From NCBI RefSeq assembly GCF_029227915.1, contig NC_079883.1:28644001-28708000 (forward strand): DNA of 64,000 bases. Reading direction: 5' to 3'. The notes beneath the pieces are model-generated. The model did not search any database and was not told the DNA's origin. It worked only from the letters and a program-made list of their open reading frames with translations. This document shows positions 33,374-46,399 of this stretch, one piece after another (position 1 is the first letter of the stretch; each line of letters starts with the position of its first letter). Source of the stretch: Hydractinia symbiolongicarpus (Eukaryota; Cnidaria; Hydrozoa; Anthoathecata; Hydractiniidae). Made by a program: the position numbers and the translations under genes.

Positions 33374-36217
33374 AAACGTGACCGTCGTATGTCGTAAAAT
33401 TAGCGTAAACACAAATATGGCAGACAATATGCAGGCGTGACTGACTACTGATCACTGAACCTGCAAAACAACTTTGTCTTGTGAATTTTTAGAATTTATT
33501 AGAGTGGCTTTTGCTTATTTATTTTTACTCGAGATATCACCACATATTTTATAATGTGTTATTAATTTGCTCTTTTATTTTTAGCCATCCCACCACTCTT
33601 TCTTCTTGAAAAAAATGACAGAAATCTTACTTATGTAGCTAGCTATACTAATATATCTAGCTAGCTATAGCTAGAGATATCCTAACTCTAATGATAAGCA
33701 AAAAATAGGGAATATTTGCCTGTCTTGTGGAGCTGTCCACACCATATTCTAAATAAATAAACTACCTGGTATATATATACATAAGCCATATATATACACA
33801 TGCTCTATTAAATGCTTGGCTTGGCGCTGGAAATAAAATACAGGATTAGGCTTTAGAGTTATCAAAAGTAACTATAGCTATGTATACATTATATGCTTAA
33901 CCTTGTTGCTGCAAAATCCTATATATTTACTCTATAAAATGATTGCCACAAATGGATTTTTCTCAGGGTGGGTGGGTGTTTTCCTAATTGTCTCTTGTTG
34001 CAATGTGAGTACAAATGTTGTCCCAAGATCTATCATGCTGGTACTCACCTATTTTCAAGTGCTAAATGTATATAATTTAAAAGATAATATTTCTTCACTT
34101 ATCTTGATTCCTGGAAAGGATTGTTCTTGATACAAACTGATGATATAAGCTTTAAGTTTGGGAGTTTCTTTGATACTTATTTACAGATATTCCCAGGTTT
34201 TGTCTAACTGTATTCTTTTCTTGATGGAGATATATATAAAGTGCTTTCTTGTATATATTGCTAGTTACTATAATATAACAATTTAAATGTTTATGGATGA
34301 AATCTTTACATCAAGATGCAATGAATAACTGATTCTATATAATAAAATACAGTTTTGTCTTATTTGCGCATGCGTGGCGTTTATATAGATCATGTTGTAG
34401 CAATTATATGGCATGATGTAATGTTTTTAATTTTTTATTGAAAACAATAGGCATGCACACACACATGCAGTGGTAAAAATATGAACAGCAGACCACGATG
34501 ATTTAAGAAATGAGTAAAAGAAAGACTGATGCTAAATTTGGTAAAGTTTGTTTTTTAAAAAAGAAGATAATAGTTGTAAAGAAAATAATTTCAGTGTATT
34601 TTCAATTTTGTAGTCCTAAAAATCTACAAATTAACTCTGTAAGAGGCCAGCCACTGTACATTGCTGTCTCCAATACAACTTGAGGAATGCAAGAAACTAT
34701 TTGGAATTATGCTTAGCAGTGTTGAAGTCATGCAAACTATAATGTAAATGTGAATGCTTACTAGGGGTTTGGTTTGAAGTAGAAATTGAAATTGTGAATC
34801 TTAAACGCAATGATATGGTTTCTTACACAGATACTATCTTGTCTAGTGAATGGAGATTGGCAGTTGCTTGTGTTTCTTTTTACTTTTAGAATAATTTATT
34901 CTCACTTTTACAATAATAGTTTTTTTTAAAAAACGTTATTTTTTATAAGATTCTTTTATTTGAATGCATATTCTCTGCAATATAGGGTGGTTTTTGTTGC
35001 TCTGTCATATTGCCAAGAATTAAACTTGATACAAAAAATAACAGCTTTTGGAGAATATTTGCTGAAAAAAGGGTTCCCAGCCACTGGTATTCTGTGGTAT
35101 ACCCAAGTCTAATATTCTTCTAACATCCTGTACAATAGATTTAAACAACATGATGCTAAAATTAAAAAAGTAGTGTCTCAAAACTACAAATGCATTTGGA
35201 AATTTAATATAAATACTTTAGAGCACTTAATTTTGGAAATGACGTCCATCCAATATATAAAATAAAATTAACACCTATCAGGTAGAATATAAACAGCAAA
35301 ACAAGGAACTATGGAAATTCATTGTATAGGTTCTTTATATCCCTTGTGACACTAAAGCTTCTTACTTTATTAGCAAGTTATTTGCAATAAGATAATACAA
35401 ATGTTAAACGTCATCTTTGTGATAAGTTGACCACAAGGTTTGCCTTAAATCTACAAATTTTAAACCAAAAGGCTAGTCACTCGTCACTCTACAGGAGAAA
35501 TGTCAAAATTGTGAACAAAGTTTTCCCAGGTGCTTAAAAAACTTTACTGTTTGATATTCGCTGGAGCAATTGAAAAATGAAGCATAGAAGATTTACATTG
35601 TCAAGAAACTTTAAAAGCCTTGGTTATTTGGTTTTTTTCATCAATTAAATGCATGCCACTACATAGATAGGCGTGATATGCTAATCAGAAAATCAACTTT
35701 ACCTGGTGTTACACACTTATGAAAACAATTTTATTACCCTTAGATTTGGTCAAAAAGTATAAAAACAAAACAAGAACAGCACCAGGCTCAATTCATTCTT
35801 TAAAAATTTAAGATTTTTTATTTTACCGTTCTCTCCCAATTTCCTATGAAATCTACTAATAATTCATTTTTCTTGTGATAGTTTTTTCTCACAATGCATA
35901 ATCTAGTTAACACATAATCCAGTAACATTGATTATAATAAATAGTGTTGTCAATGTCTTTTTAGTCTATTGTACGATCTAGCGCATGAAAGTTTGATCTA
36001 AAAAAGTTTTGAAATGATTTTATATATATTCCCTCTTAATTTATTTATGCCTCTAGTTTTGAATTACTTCTGTTTGATAGTTTAGGAAAAATGTTCAGCT
36101 TTGTCACTGATATTTTTGAACATGTTAATAATATATATTTAAAGATATTTAATTTTTAGATTTGCAAAATATATTATTATTATTATAGTTTTTGTAACAT
36201 AACATAATTTTGTACAG
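33374..36217 (+). other. 3'UTR of the CaaX gene and spacer to the channel gene
   Basis: The 3'UTR carries a block shared with copy B (gtaaacacaaatatggcag, then tgcaggcgtgact, at 33,402-33,442). Possible poly(A) signals aataaa lie near 33,757 and 33,833. The rest is AT-rich, with gctagctatag repeats near 33,640-33,675. No first exon of the channel gene could be fixed in the spacer. Confidence 0.5.
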
Positions 36218-36234
36218 ACATCAGGTAATTCCAA

Positions 36235-39200
36235 ATGTCTTGTACAACAGACTCTGGCTGTATTCCATTATTACCAAAAGGAAGCATATTGATAGATTTA
36301 AATCAACCTGCCATTTTCGTTGACCCTACTAATCCATTTGGAGAAGACTTTCAAGGTGATTCAGATTTTTGGGCAAAGGTAATGTTGTAATATTGAAAAG
36401 TATATGTAATAGACAACATAGGATTTTTGTCAGATCTTTTTTGTTATTCAATATCTAAGATCTGAAGTTGTTTTATGGTTGCTTACTCTTAATCAACTAT
36501 AATTTTTGGGATTTGTATAAGAAGGGGAAAAGTGTGACTCCTATTTTCACAACAAATATTTTTTTGTGTTCCTTGTACTTACGTACAGCATTGAAGTTGC
36601 CTAATTTTTAAATCCAGTCCAGTTGCTTAGAAACTTAAAAAATTGTGTAATTTGTAAATTTTATGACAAAGGTAAAAGCCATCCTTGCCTCCATCACTAT
36701 GACTCAGATTTGTTTATTCTATGATTTTATCCTTTGCTTTTTCATTATAAACCATGTGAATTTCATGTCTTCCATTTTTTATACTAATGTACAGGTCAGT
36801 CATTGTTTCGAGTATGAAAAAGAGATTGGGAGGAATACATCTTGGAATTATATTGAAACCAGGTTAAGATTAGAAAGAATAAAACGTTGCTTTGAAGATT
36901 CTGGTCAAAAGATTGACATTCTGGTATGGTTGACAACAACTTTGCATAGCTCTTTTGTGAAGATTATCACTGCAACAGACCAGGCAGAATTATTAGATGC
37001 TTTCGTGAAGCAGGTATGCGTTACATTGTTGAACAAGTTTCATCTGGTATATAATTTTCAGTGGTTTGCACGTTTTCACCAGACAAAAATTGTTCCCTGA
37101 AAGATTACAGATACCATCTGTCAGTTACAAACTGCAATCATGGAAGTGTAATGCAACTGGCTAATTTTGAATTTTGCCACCATGTAAACTTGTCAAAGTA
37201 CATTTGCTATTGTTCACAATAGACCTGCTTGCTTAAAAAAATTTACACTCATAAAACATGCTAATTGTTGCTGACATCTGCGTAACCATTTCCCCTTCTG
37301 CAGATTATGGACCATTTGACCTTTTTGGTCGTGTTTGAATGGTGACAATAGAACTGCTTTTGCTCCAGTAATTCTGTCCATGATTTCAGATATATTAATT
37401 TCTTTTTTGACTTGGTAATGATATTTGTGAGTGTTTTTTCTGATATACTAAATTGCAATACCATTCTGTCATTTAATAAACTAGCCTTTTCGGCACGAAG
37501 TTCTACGGAGTATTACCGATTCAGTAGTCCTCTAGGGAGGAGTATAATTGCTTTCGTTTATTGTGCAGAAAAATGCTCACGTTATTAATAATTATTAATT
37601 ATTCCAACTGGCACAGCAAAAGAGAATGAAAAATATGAAATAAGTAGAAAAATGAGTTTAAATTTGTAAACAATGCTTTTATGAAACCTGAATAAAAAAT
37701 TTATAGTAAACATGTTTTGTTCATCCACTAATAAAATAGGCGAAGTTAATGTAACTTTTCAAATAACTATAACTTAATTTTAAAGTTAATGACCCAATTA
37801 AAGTTTTTGTTAAACAAAGCTGTTTGACAAGATAAATTTTAGTGAATTTCAATCTGCCTACTACAGAGTATTGACATCATGTTTTCAATCCAAATTTCAT
37901 TCAGCTTTCTGACTTCGTCATCATTCTACTGAAAGAGGATTATCGAGGGCGTCCATTATTTAAACTTAACGAAGATGACCTTGACCCAGACGAAATAAAG
38001 GAGAGCAGAGACAGAACTGACAACGATCGGAAGTATGCTGCCATGTTGCATGTGCCAGTCGAAGATACAAGCACAATGCGGAAGAGTGTTTTACATATTG
38101 CAGGAGAGCGTAATTTATGTGCAGTAGCAACAACATATCAACAGCTGTATCCTGGTTCTATTTATTGGAAAGATGTGCCACCAAAAGATATTCGTAAACG
38201 AATGGCTGTTGAGTATGCTATAGACAATAACAATGATGCGGTTTGCTGCATACTCATGAAATCTATGACAAACCAAAGGTATAAGTGATTGGTTTTACAT
38301 ATACTGTATATTCAAACTAATAGATTCACAGTGTTGACGGCGTTAATTAACTGGCTAAATGTGTTGAAGTCAATAACAAAGATATGTAGCGTGTATGATG
38401 CGAGTTAAGGACAGTGTCTAGCAAACCCTGAAAACCCTAAAAAACTTAAAATTTTGATTAAATTTTTAAAAAGTCATTAAGATCTTAAAACGTTTTGGCT
38501 AGTTTGCAAAAACTATTGGAACGGACTATTTGCACATTCATACTTCAATTATGGTGGCAGTTTCATTTTAGTCTGGTATGTTTTTAAGAATAATAAATCG
38601 TCCAAAAAAATCGAACAAAAACTCTGAAAAGTCACGATATTACTCAGTTAATGACTCTTAATTTTTACAATAAATTTCTTGAAAAAGGTTGCCCTCGGTA
38701 ACGCTAATATATTTTGTATTTTTACATTGGCAAAATTAAAGTATATCGAAGAAGCATTTATCTGATGCAAATTTGTACAATTTTTGGCGAAATATAGAAT
38801 AAATGTATTTTAAAAAAAGCTGAATGTAGACTTTTGGTCGAAGTTTAATTTAGAAAAGCTATTTTACAAGAAAGTCAAAAAATAGTTATTTGATAAAAGA
38901 AGACTTTTTTCGTCCCACCCATTTTGGGTGGCAAGTCACTTCTTGAATGACTTCAATGCTGTTACAGAGGTTTAAATTAGTTTATAAAAATAACATTTAT
39001 TTAAAAGATAAATTTAGACGTTAAAAATAAACAAAAAGAAAAGACGGACTCCAAAAATTTCCGCGCAGAAAGTTTTTGATACATTGAATCACAGCGAACT
39101 TTTTAGCCGAAATTCTGTCCCGACGAAGTTTATGGTTTACTACGTAATTTGCATGCAAACGAAAGCGTAGTTTAGAAGAATGTCATAAAATTTTAGTGAA

Positions 39201-42200
39201 CACTTTTGTTGATTTCTTTAGAGTTAGAAAGCTGTTCGAAGGGGGTGAAAGAAGTGCGTCAAGATACAAATTTAATGATTTGATTGTTAATCCAAAGTTA
39301 AAGGTATGTGTTTGTACCAGGTTACTTCTCCAAAATCTGAATGTAAACGATAATTTACTCGTTAAAGAAAAAAAACACGATATATACCACATTCCAGAGC
39401 TCATGAATACCAAAATCTACTTTTTTTATTCCGCACATTTCTTTTTTTCAGAAAACAGTTTTATGTGTATTAGACTCGTGTGTTAATCCGAACTTCCCAT
39501 ATCTTTGGGAGGATCCAGAAAAGGAAAAGGAGAGAGAAGAACGTGGGGAGGAGGCTTGGAGTAACGTACCTGGTGTACCGTTGCAGTATAACTTCTTCTT
39601 CCGTATACTTGATGGAGATGAAAATGGACGCCCTGCCAGAATTGATGAGGACGATGATAAAATTGGAGTTGAGAATGAGCATTTTAAACATCGAACACCA
39701 TCTGCATTGCAAGTTATTGCAAATAATGCCGACAACAAAAACCCCCAGGTTCGTTCTACCGTAAACAAAATTAAAATGTATGTTCGTAGCATGTTGAAAT
39801 CCTCAGTCTGTCTCCTGACGATGCAGTACAAATAGGCTTGCCTTTTTATCGTGTTCGTTAAAAATTTTCAGGATCCAATCAAGCATATGGCAGTACGACA
39901 GTTAGTGCGACGAAAATGGGAAAAGTATGGCGAATTTTCGATCAAGTGAGTATAAAAACACACAACAGGAGATTTATTTTACAGTTCATAACATAAGCAA
40001 AATAAGTCTAAAAAGTCCGTAGAAGGGGTTGGGATTTTATTGTGACGAGAGGGTAAGCCAATGAATTAATATTTAAAAGTTTTTTATTCCAATGAATTTC
40101 TTCATTTTCCAGGTTTCTACAATTCCTTATAACAAATTTATTTTGCTCTAAATAGTAACAAATATGCATGAAATGTCCGGGGTATGTACGACGGGCAGTA
40201 ATTCGAGGACTGAAATATATAAAGGGAAAGTCACGGGCTGACGACTAGTCTGTTGTATTACCCGTGTTTTATCTATTTAAAATGCTTGCGGTGTTATTTA
40301 ATTTTTTATCCTACCTACACAGATAAAAAAACTTGTTAAAGGGCGAAACCGCGGTTATTTTGAACCCGCAGACAGGCGCTGGAAGGGTGAAATTGCGATA
40401 CGGAAAATGAATACAACAGGGTTTTTCATGGGCTAGCGAGTATTAGTATAAAGTCAGGTAAAAAAGGCCGCTAGTTACGGAATGTAATACCCTTTCAATG
40501 TGAGATAGTATGTGAAAGTGGGAATTGTTTTTCAGTAACTAATACAAACCTTTTAATTTTGCACCAAATCAATATGTGTATTAAATTTCTGTTTTTTAGA
40601 ATATATTTTGGCTTTTATCTGCTGTTTTTGGTTTTGATGTCAATTGCTTTACTACTTGGTGCAAGTTCAAAGAATCCGCTGAGATATCCTTGCGCTGTGG
40701 ATAAATTTCGATTATTTTGTGAGATTGGAACATTGCTCTTTACAGCTTTTTATGTTTTCACAGAACTGGAACAATTCATTAAGTAAGATTTTTTGTAAAA
40801 ATTTTTTTCCAGTATAGCTATTTTCATCTTATGCGTATGTAAATACTAACTTTTAAAAATTCAAATACTCTATTACAAACAGAAGCAGCTCCATTTTATT
40901 GACGCGGTCGGGTGACTGCAAACACAAATATTTTTAAGTTTAGCCTTGGTGAGTGTTTGCACCATTAAATCCAATTCCTTAGATTTCGTTAATAGCGAAC
41001 CCTGTTGCTTAAGCCACTTCTTCTAGCTATGGATTTAAATTTAAATTTAGGTAATGCTTTTTTTTAGAGAATTTAAGATTTACATCAAAGATTGGTACAA
41101 TCTGTTAGATATTCTTGGTTTAATACTTATAATTGCGCTGATACCGTGCCGTTTGTCGAGTGCTCTCACTGTTACACGTGGTTTTGCAACAGCTGCGTTT
41201 TTCATCAACTTTATTCGAGTGTTTAAATATTTCCCAGCATTCAAGTAAGTTACAAGCTGAACGTAAATGTTTTTTTTCAATTTATTGAAAATTTCTGTTA
41301 TGCTTCATTCTTTATCCACCTTAGATCTGATTTCTATCATTCATAAGAAGTAGTCGTTCTAGCGCTTTTTTGCGATCTTTTTTCGCGATCACATTTGCCT
41401 GTGAAATAAAATCAAAAATATAGAAGAATAATTAAAGCAGTTGTATATAACCATATTTTCTTAAGGATAAGAACAAATTTGTTTGCGGTATTGCGTTTAT
41501 AAGTCCTTTTGTATTTCAGATCCTTTGACCACATACCTAGATATCGCTACACCAACTTTTTTGTGTCTAATAAAACGTTGTTTACCGTAATATATTTTCT
41601 CGTTATTCCTAGGGAATATGGAATATATGCTAAAACTTTCGCCAAGATCATCTACACTGACATTTGGAAGTTCTCCGTCGTATTCTCAGTGGTACTAATG
41701 GCTTTTGCTGGCAGTGTATACATTGCGATATGTGCTACCAATAGTTTTGACGAAAACATCAAGTATGTGGTCCCTATTGTACTACCTTACTGGAATAAAT
41801 TTTGCGAATCGAAGTTTTCAATTTTTTTCCGAGAATTTAATTTCGCGATTAGATGGGCTAGAAATAACGATTAAAATATTTAAAAGAAGCTGTACGACTA
41901 ATATGTTGAACTAATTGGAAGAGAAAATAGAAAGATCTTTTTTTTGGTAAACCAATGCTTTCCCATGTTCACAAAGGAGTGTCCACAATACTCTTTGATC
42001 ATAAAAATATTTCTATTATTAAGACATATTTGGTAAATTAACTTATCACTCAAATTGAACACAAAGTTTTATTCGACATTAAATTCGCGGAAATTTAATT
42101 TCTCGAATGACGGTAATGACAAAAATTCACTAGAACATATTTTCGCGAATAACGACAGTAGCAATTGCGAAATTGCGAAATTTACTTCTTGCGAAAATTA

Positions 42201-44488
42201 ATTCCACCAAGGTAGCTAGCCTTGTGGTAAAATGTTCCTATCCAATATAGCAGGTTGTAGGTTCAATCCCTTACCGAGTCGTACCAAAGACTATAAAATT
42301 GTGAATCATCCGTTCTACTTAACATTCAGCAATAGAATAGGATTGATATTCTAGAGGGCTGTGTAGTTTGAACTAAACAGTTGATAAATGAAATTTCAAT
42401 TTCATTATTACTACTGGTTAGTGTATTCTATTACTTTATTTAGAAATTTCTGGTCAGTATTTCTACAGGAGCTTAGAGCGATCGCAGAGGGTAAAGAATT
42501 TGCAGACAATTATGGTGTATATCAGTAAGTGTTATTACACGCGTTTTTATAAGCACCTCTAGTTATCAATGGCTGCGGTTGAGATTTTGGTCAATTTTCG
42601 AGCAACCGGCCAGCTTGAAATTTAGGAAAGATAAACATTTTATTTATGTAGTAATTGACATGAAGATTTATTTCGATTCCGTGCAAATCATGCTTCAATA
42701 TTAAATTTCAAATTAATCTTGTATAATTTCAATATTACGGTTAGCAACACCTTAGCAACAGCTAAAATCAAGATTTCGCCCTTAACAGCAATTGGTGGTA
42801 AAGTAACCAAAAAAATGAAGTTGCATATATAAAATAAAATACAAAGGCTTCAGGAAGATTAAATATTCTGACTTTGTATGAGCGATGAGCGATGTTCGTT
42901 ATTTGAACTAGCATTAACCTTCCAATTTTTTTTGTTTGTTTAGCGTCTTATTGGTGATCTTTATTCTAATGAATATGTTTGCCATTATTGTTGTTTTGGC
43001 CAACATTCTAATTGGTCAGTTGAGTTTCCGTTACGAATCTGCTATGAACGATGCAACGCTACAATTTGATATTGATAAAGCAAAAATGGTGACAAGCTTA
43101 GAAAGAAGTTGGTTTAAAACTTGTGTAAGTACTTTTATTTTGTTATTGATAATTTTGTATTCGGGGTTACGGTGCTGTTAGTGAAACTGGGCTTTGTGTA
43201 ATTCCACAGAGCAGTGAACTCGCTTTTGCAAATGAAAAATAATTGTCCTGTAAAGCTCTATTAGATAGTCTTTCTGTGATGATAAATGGAGTTTCTGCGA
43301 TGATAAATGGAGTTTCTGTGATGATAAACGGTCTTTCTGTGATGATAAACGGTCTTTCTGTGATGATAAATGGAGTTTCTGTGATGATAAATGGAGTTTC
43401 TGTGATGATAAATGGAGTTTTTGTGATGATAAACGGTCTTTCTGTGATGATAAACGGTCTTTCTGTGATGATAAGTGGAGTTTCTATGGTGATAAATGTA
43501 GTTTCTGTGATGATAAATGGAGTTTCTGTGATGATAAATGGAGTTTCTGTGATGAGAAATGGAGTTTCTGTGATGAGAAATGGAGTTTCTGTGATGGGAA
43601 ATGGAGTTTCTGTGATGAGAAATGGAGTTTCTGTGATGAGAAATGGAGTTTCTGTGATGAGAAATGGAGTTTCTGTTATGAGAAATGGAGTTTCTGTGAT
43701 GAGAAATGGAGTTTCTGTGATGATAAATGGAGTTTCTGTGATGATAAATGGAGTTTCTGTGATGATAAATGGAGTTTCTGTGATGATAAATGGAGTTTCT
43801 GTGATGATAAATGGAGTTTCTGTGATGATAAATGGAGTTTCTGTGATGATAAATGGAGTTTCTGTGATGATAAATGGAGTTTCTGTGATGATAAATGGAG
43901 TTTCTGTGATGAGAGATTCGTATTACGAAACGTCATCTAATAAACCGTCTTAAAGATTAATTCAATTAAGAAGAAGAATTCTTTATTTTGCAGAACAAGA
44001 GAATCAAGCATTACCAGGATGGTATCTTTGTTAGCGACCAAGTCATGATTGCAGGTAAAACCTAATATTGTACGTGCTAAAATGCCACAAGCAGGTTGTC
44101 TACAAACAGGTTATGCAGTGCTCTTTAGAAAATTGAGCAGTTTTAACTTAACCATTAACTCACGTCAGTCTTTTCTTGACATAGTTCGCATCATCTAAAT
44201 TGTATTACAGTACCAGATAAAATTATTATTGCTTTCTTAATACTTTTTCGCTAAAGATTTGCTGGAGGACTGGAACCGATTACAATCAGCAGACGGTCAA
44301 AACACAGAACAGGCTATCAGGTTTGTTATGTAATGATTTTAAACTTTTGAAAGATCGAGTATTACTAGCTAAACATTCGTCCGTAGCTACATAGTAACTT
44401 TCGTGAATACTGATTTAGTGGCTACTCTGACTATCGTCTATTTATTTTTAGAGAGATGGTCCAAAAGCGAATCCTAAAGAGAGATTAA
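36235..44488 (+). CDS. TRP-type cation channel, copy A (14 coding exons, 707 aa)
   Basis: Exons: 36235-36378, 36795-37013, 37905-38278, 39222-39303, 39452-39748, 39872-39945, 40600-40782, 41068-41244, 41613-41762, 42444-42524, 42944-43124, 43994-44054, 44257-44320 and 44452-44488. All have GT/AG ends and consistent phases. The N-terminal cytosolic half includes ankyrin-like stretches (SVLHIAGERNLCAV near 173; AVEYAIDNNNDAVCCIL near 225). MAVRQLVRRKWEKYG (about 379-393) is the pre-S1 segment typical of TRPV/TRPA-type channels. Transmembrane segments: S1 398-418, S2 434-456, S3 466-485, S4 490-512, S5 about 530-555, a pore loop (FWSVFLQELRAIAEG) about 569-583, and S6 595-622 with NILIGQLS. The tail is short. 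The closest grouping appears to be TRPV/TRPVL or TRPA. Ion selectivity and ligand cannot be read from it. Confidence 0.85.
40180..40450 (+). mobile_element. Degenerate Helitron-like 3' ends in the channel intron
   Basis: tcacgggctgacgactag (about 40,230-40,247) and tttttcatgggctagcgag (about 40,423-40,441) match the terminal motif of the better copy at 45,273-45,303. Their left hairpin arms are lost. No Rep-helicase is present, so these are non-autonomous remnants. Confidence 0.45.
41782..42215. mobile_element. MITE with ctacctt...ggaat termini in intron 9
   Basis: The left end ctaccttactggaataaattttgcga and the right end tgcgaaaattaattccaccaaggtag are imperfect inverted repeats. The interior carries ttcgcg and gcgaaatt motifs. 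It starts only about 20 bp after the exon 9 donor, so it replaced most of the proximal intron. Related copies lie at 5.9-6.06 and 45.3-45.4 kb. Confidence 0.75.
42216..42420 (+). mobile_element. tRNA-derived SINE in channel intron 9
   Basis: tagccttgtggtaaaatg (A-box-like) and ggttgtaggttcaatccctt (B-box) lie 35-40 bp apart, followed by ctataaaattgtgaatca and cttaacattcagcaatag. This tail also occurs in the 3.2-kb SINE. It is directly adjacent to the MITE end. Confidence 0.7.
43269..43914 (+). repeat. 21-bp minisatellite, about 31 units, in channel intron 11
   Basis: The unit is gtttctgtgatgataaatgga. Unit starts keep an exact 21-bp register from 43,291 to 43,900 with no indels. Variants are gataaacggtcttt pairs (near 43,324 and 43,429) and a run of gagaaatgga units (43,550-43,715). 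Because 21 is divisible by three, one frame on each strand stays open and reads as heptapeptide repeats (SVMINGV on plus). The array lies between good splice sites at 43,125 and 43,993 and is out of frame with exon 11, so it is intronic, not coding. Confidence 0.93.
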
Positions 44489-45180
44489 GTCAGCATTTTT
44501 AGTTTGTTATTGAATGGCGTCCATCATTGATTATAATTCAGATCCTTTTTTGTACAGCTTATATAGTAAAACGTGACTACGTACGCAATTAAACGCATCT
44601 TTAAACGCATGCATTATTTTTTGTATATTTTTTTATATGCTAATTACTAAAAAATTTTTTCGTGCTGACCAAACAGTTACACGTATATTGTAAAACTTCT
44701 CTTGTCACGACAAACCTAGTCTGCTCGTTTTTAACCGGCATTGAGGTTGGCTTTTTTATAGCAACTTTTTTTGGTGTTATTCTACCACTATTTAAGTTCA
44801 ACCTCTCATAGAGGTACACCTAAATCCGATCTCTTATTTGCAATTAAAGAGTGAACACTTGGAATCTAAAAACGATAAACCTGATTGTACGCGCCTATCG
44901 CCGTATCGGAGGTTATACGACAAGCTTGCCAGTTTTGATCCCATACGGACATCAGAAACATCAAACATACAATGCTAACAGCTTCGATATTCGAAACTAT
45001 GATTATATGTTTTAAATATTTTTTATTTAATGTTTATTTTAATTGTGGATAAAAATAGAAGTGGCGTAACAAGAAATTTGATACGATGAGATACTGTCTA
45101 CTTTTATTGTGATAAAAAAGGTAATATGCGTAGCTCCATGGAATGTATTATCGCGGAAAATAAAGTGGCTAAGAAACGAT
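44489..45180. other. Spacer after the channel gene
   Basis: 3'UTR and intergenic DNA. No clear poly(A) signal pair or gene is seen. Confidence 0.45.
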
Positions 45181-45303
45181 TGTCTGTCTGTCTGTCTGTC
45201 TGTCACGCAAAATGGTAGCTTAGCTGCGCAATAGCGAGAAGCACGCAATGCGGTAAAAAAAGGACGTGCGAACCCGTGGATTTTTTCACGGGCTAACGAC
45301 TAG
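45181..45303 (+). mobile_element. Helitron-like 3' end with tgtc microsatellite
   Basis: The hairpin cccgtg (45,273-45,278) and cacggg (45,287-45,292) is followed 8 bases later by a terminal ctag (45,300-45,303), then t. A 3' hairpin just before a CTRR end is the Helitron signature. A tgtctgtctgtctgtctgtc run (45,181-45,203) lies inside. The 5' TC end was not fixed. No Rep-helicase frame is present, so the copy is non-autonomous. Confidence 0.65.
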
Positions 45304-46382
45304 TTTTACAAATTGCGGCAATAGCTATCAATTAAAGCATTTTGCGAAAAAACAAAAAAAAATTGAAATCGCGAAATTTAATTTCCGCGTAAATTTGTTC
45401 CATGAGGTGGTTAATTTCTATCAGAATTCGAATACGAAATCACCGCGGGAAATTTAGGAATTCTGTTATTTAAGTAAGTTAAGGAAAAGAAACGTAATAA
45501 TAATAATTAGTTTTCTTTGATGTCCCCTGCTAATTCTCAACTTTTTTAAACAAAATTATTGTGATTGTGAAATACTCACCTGAAACATGTAAAATGTGAA
45601 ATCTTCACAATCATACAGTAAACAAACAACCTGTCACTACAGGTTTTTTAATTTTGTGCTAATTAACCTCTTCTGATCATAGTTCAAATAGAAAATTATG
45701 AAGATTTTGACCGTAACAGTACCAATAAAACAGCATTTACACTGTTTATTAAGTTAAAAAATTATACACACACCAATGCAAAGAAGTTGAATATGATCTT
45801 ATCTTAAAATTTTAACATGTAATTCAGGAAACGTTTATAGATACGTCTAATATTGTGGAGATAGTGAAGGCATTAAAAACATGGAAAATAGCTACAGGTG
45901 GTTTTTGGTACAATTCATGCAGTGGGCAAAATACAACAATTACTATAGAGCACTTTGGATAAACCCGAAATGAGATTTTGAACCGCAATGAAATTTCGTT
46001 GTTTTTTCATATCCGGGATAGTGTGAACTGCACATGGGTTACAGATTCGGGTAAATTGTGTTTAAGTGAATATTTTAGAAGCGAAATGAATTTAACATTT
46101 AAATTTCATATATATCGAACAAATTCGAAATTTACTGCATAGCTACTGCTATATAGCGACAGTTCTCGCCACTTATGAGAAACCTGTAAGCTCATTGGTC
46201 TGTGTTTAACGCCTTCTTATCGTAACTAGAAATTTTCAGCCATCTGAATATATCATAATTGCAGCTGTGAATATTAAATAAGGAGTCTTAGGGCTGTTAT
46301 AAAAGGTTGTGCAAATTTTCCAAAAAAAATTTTTAGGAGATGCGGAAAAGAACTTTTCTCCATTTTGTCGAACCCTTGGACA

Positions 46383-46399
46383 TTAGGGTTAGGGTTAGG
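46383..46399 (+). repeat. Short interstitial telomere-like repeat
   Basis: ttagggttagggttagg, just under three telomeric hexamers, embedded in ordinary AT-rich sequence. It is too short to indicate a chromosome end. Confidence 0.85.

Noticed and set aside
43243-43953. 236-codon open frame of SVMINGV repeats as a repeat protein
   Set aside because: It is the 21-bp minisatellite read in its open frame, lies inside an intron with good splice sites, and is out of frame with exon 11. The opposite strand is equally open.
46383-46399. Telomere or chromosome end
   Set aside because: Fewer than three hexamers in ordinary sequence.
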